Shown here one piece after another: positions 63,265 through 64,000 of a stretch of DNA of 64,000 nt. A program made the position numbers and the translations under genes. Below the pieces are notes generated by a model that saw only the letters and a list, made by a program, of their open reading frames with translations, had not been told where the DNA came from and did no database searches. Every line of letters begins with the position of its first letter. The first letter of the stretch is position 1. The stretch is from NCBI RefSeq assembly GCF_904848675.1, contig NZ_LR890047.1:124001-188000 (forward strand), read 5' to 3'. Source of the DNA: Profftia tarda (GTDB lineage Bacteria; Pseudomonadota; Gammaproteobacteria; Enterobacterales; Enterobacteriaceae).

Positions 63265-64000
63265 TTTTCGATATGTTTTTATCTTATCAAGAATTTCAAA
63301 AAGATACATAGTTACAGCAAGTCCACGAAATAAATCATACAGTTATTATTATTCTTAGATTTATAACTGTTTTATAACGTTTATTATATAGATAATTATT
63401 TTATTCTAATTTATGTATCAAATTTATACCTGATATGCTATCAACAGAAATACTAATCATTTATGACTGTTTCATGCCCCAGCAAAAACTAAAATAATCA
63501 TTAAGCTAATCCACAATATTCATTACTGATCTTAATCATTTTGGATTTTATTTTGAACAATTATATTTGAAAAAATATAATATGAAAAATATTAATATAT
63601 TTTATTTAAAAATTACCACTAACAGTTTAAAGCTAATAAAATTATTTACTTATTTAATTCTTTCATGCTTTAATTTGCTGTATTTGATCTGTTTTTTATA
63701 ATATTATTCTGTCTCAGATTTTGTAGTAGTAATATAAACTGACTAGCTTTTATAACAGCATACTAGTTTATAGAAAATTATCTTCTAGATAAATGAAATG
63801 CAAATTAAAATACTTATACCTCTGCGATATATCAAGTAAGGATGCTTAATGAGAATCCTACCTGACAAAATTTTGCTAAAAGTAAAATCTATAAAAAGAC
63901 TCTTTATAAATATTTTAGTGATCTAGTGTATTATGATAGTCATTATAATTTTCCTAGTATCATTTTATAATACAATATATTTACTTGGCGGTTATATAGA
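63265..64000. other. Gene-free sequence after the tRNA cluster; tufB absent
   Basis: In E. coli tufB begins about 110 nt behind thrT. Here 736 nt contain no EF-Tu residues (no GHVDHGKTT-like stretch) and no other gene. The second tuf copy was presumably deleted and EF-Tu comes from a tufA elsewhere. Confidence 0.7.

Overview
The window looks like part of the chromosome of a host-restricted gammaproteobacterium of the enterobacterial group, most likely an insect endosymbiont in the middle of genome reduction. Nearly every gene I recognise aligns by eye almost end to end with an Escherichia coli protein. Local gene order is also enterobacterial in places: prfB-lysS, murB-birA-coaA, divergent gyrA/ubiG, guaB-guaA, ybeY-corC-lnt, lapA-lapB and a thrU-tyrU-glyT-thrT tRNA cluster. 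I count 29 intact or probably functional protein genes and 4 tRNAs. They cover a little under half of the 64 kb. The rest is very A+T-rich, gene-free spacer, often 1 to 4 kb between neighbours. I saw no insertion sequence, prophage, CRISPR array or rRNA. This state fits symbionts such as Serratia symbiotica or other aphid and bug co-symbionts, but the sequence alone does not let me name the species.

Layout. 0-14 kb: cysS, a 4.2 kb desert, prfB (expressed through its programmed +1 frameshift) with lysS, then epmA and proS on the minus strand. 14-25 kb: dsbC, mutM, gyrA, ubiG, murB and a birA whose DNA-binding and ligase parts are split by frameshifts. 25-34 kb: coaA, the guaB-guaA operon, darP, queE. 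36-47 kb: grxD, pdxY, the ybeY-corC-lnt operon, erpA, ydiK, and a probable fossil of menI. 48-60 kb: zwf-pgl, metK and kdsA separated by long deserts. 60-64 kb: lapA-lapB and the tRNA cluster, which is no longer followed by tufB.

The retained set is a core housekeeping set. It covers translation (CysRS, LysRS, ProRS, RF2, EF-P lysylation by EpmA, DarP, YbeY, tRNAs, queuosine via QueE), GMP synthesis (GuaB, GuaA), cofactors (CoaA, BirA ligase, PdxY, UbiG, MetK, Fe-S carriers ErpA and GrxD) and the oxidative pentose phosphate branch (Zwf, Pgl). It also covers envelope biogenesis (MurB, KdsA, Lnt, LapA/LapB, DsbC) and limited DNA maintenance (GyrA, MutM). KdsA, LapB, Lnt and DsbC suggest that a real outer membrane with LPS and lipoproteins is still made.

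I found no obviously new multi-gene system. The most unusual signals are: (1) birA broken exactly between regulator and enzyme; (2) a series of long, perfect, almost pure A/T inverted repeats sitting just behind or before genes (grxD, metK, erpA and others), which look like A/T-converted terminators or leaders; (3) a GC-cored 18-bp palindrome just upstream of guaB; (4) a four-residue deletion in a normally invariant loop of GuaB; (5) a tRNA-Tyr that has lost its encoded CCA and most of its variable-arm stem; (6) gene fossils recognisable by position and residues (menI; weaker candidates rpmG and pdxH).
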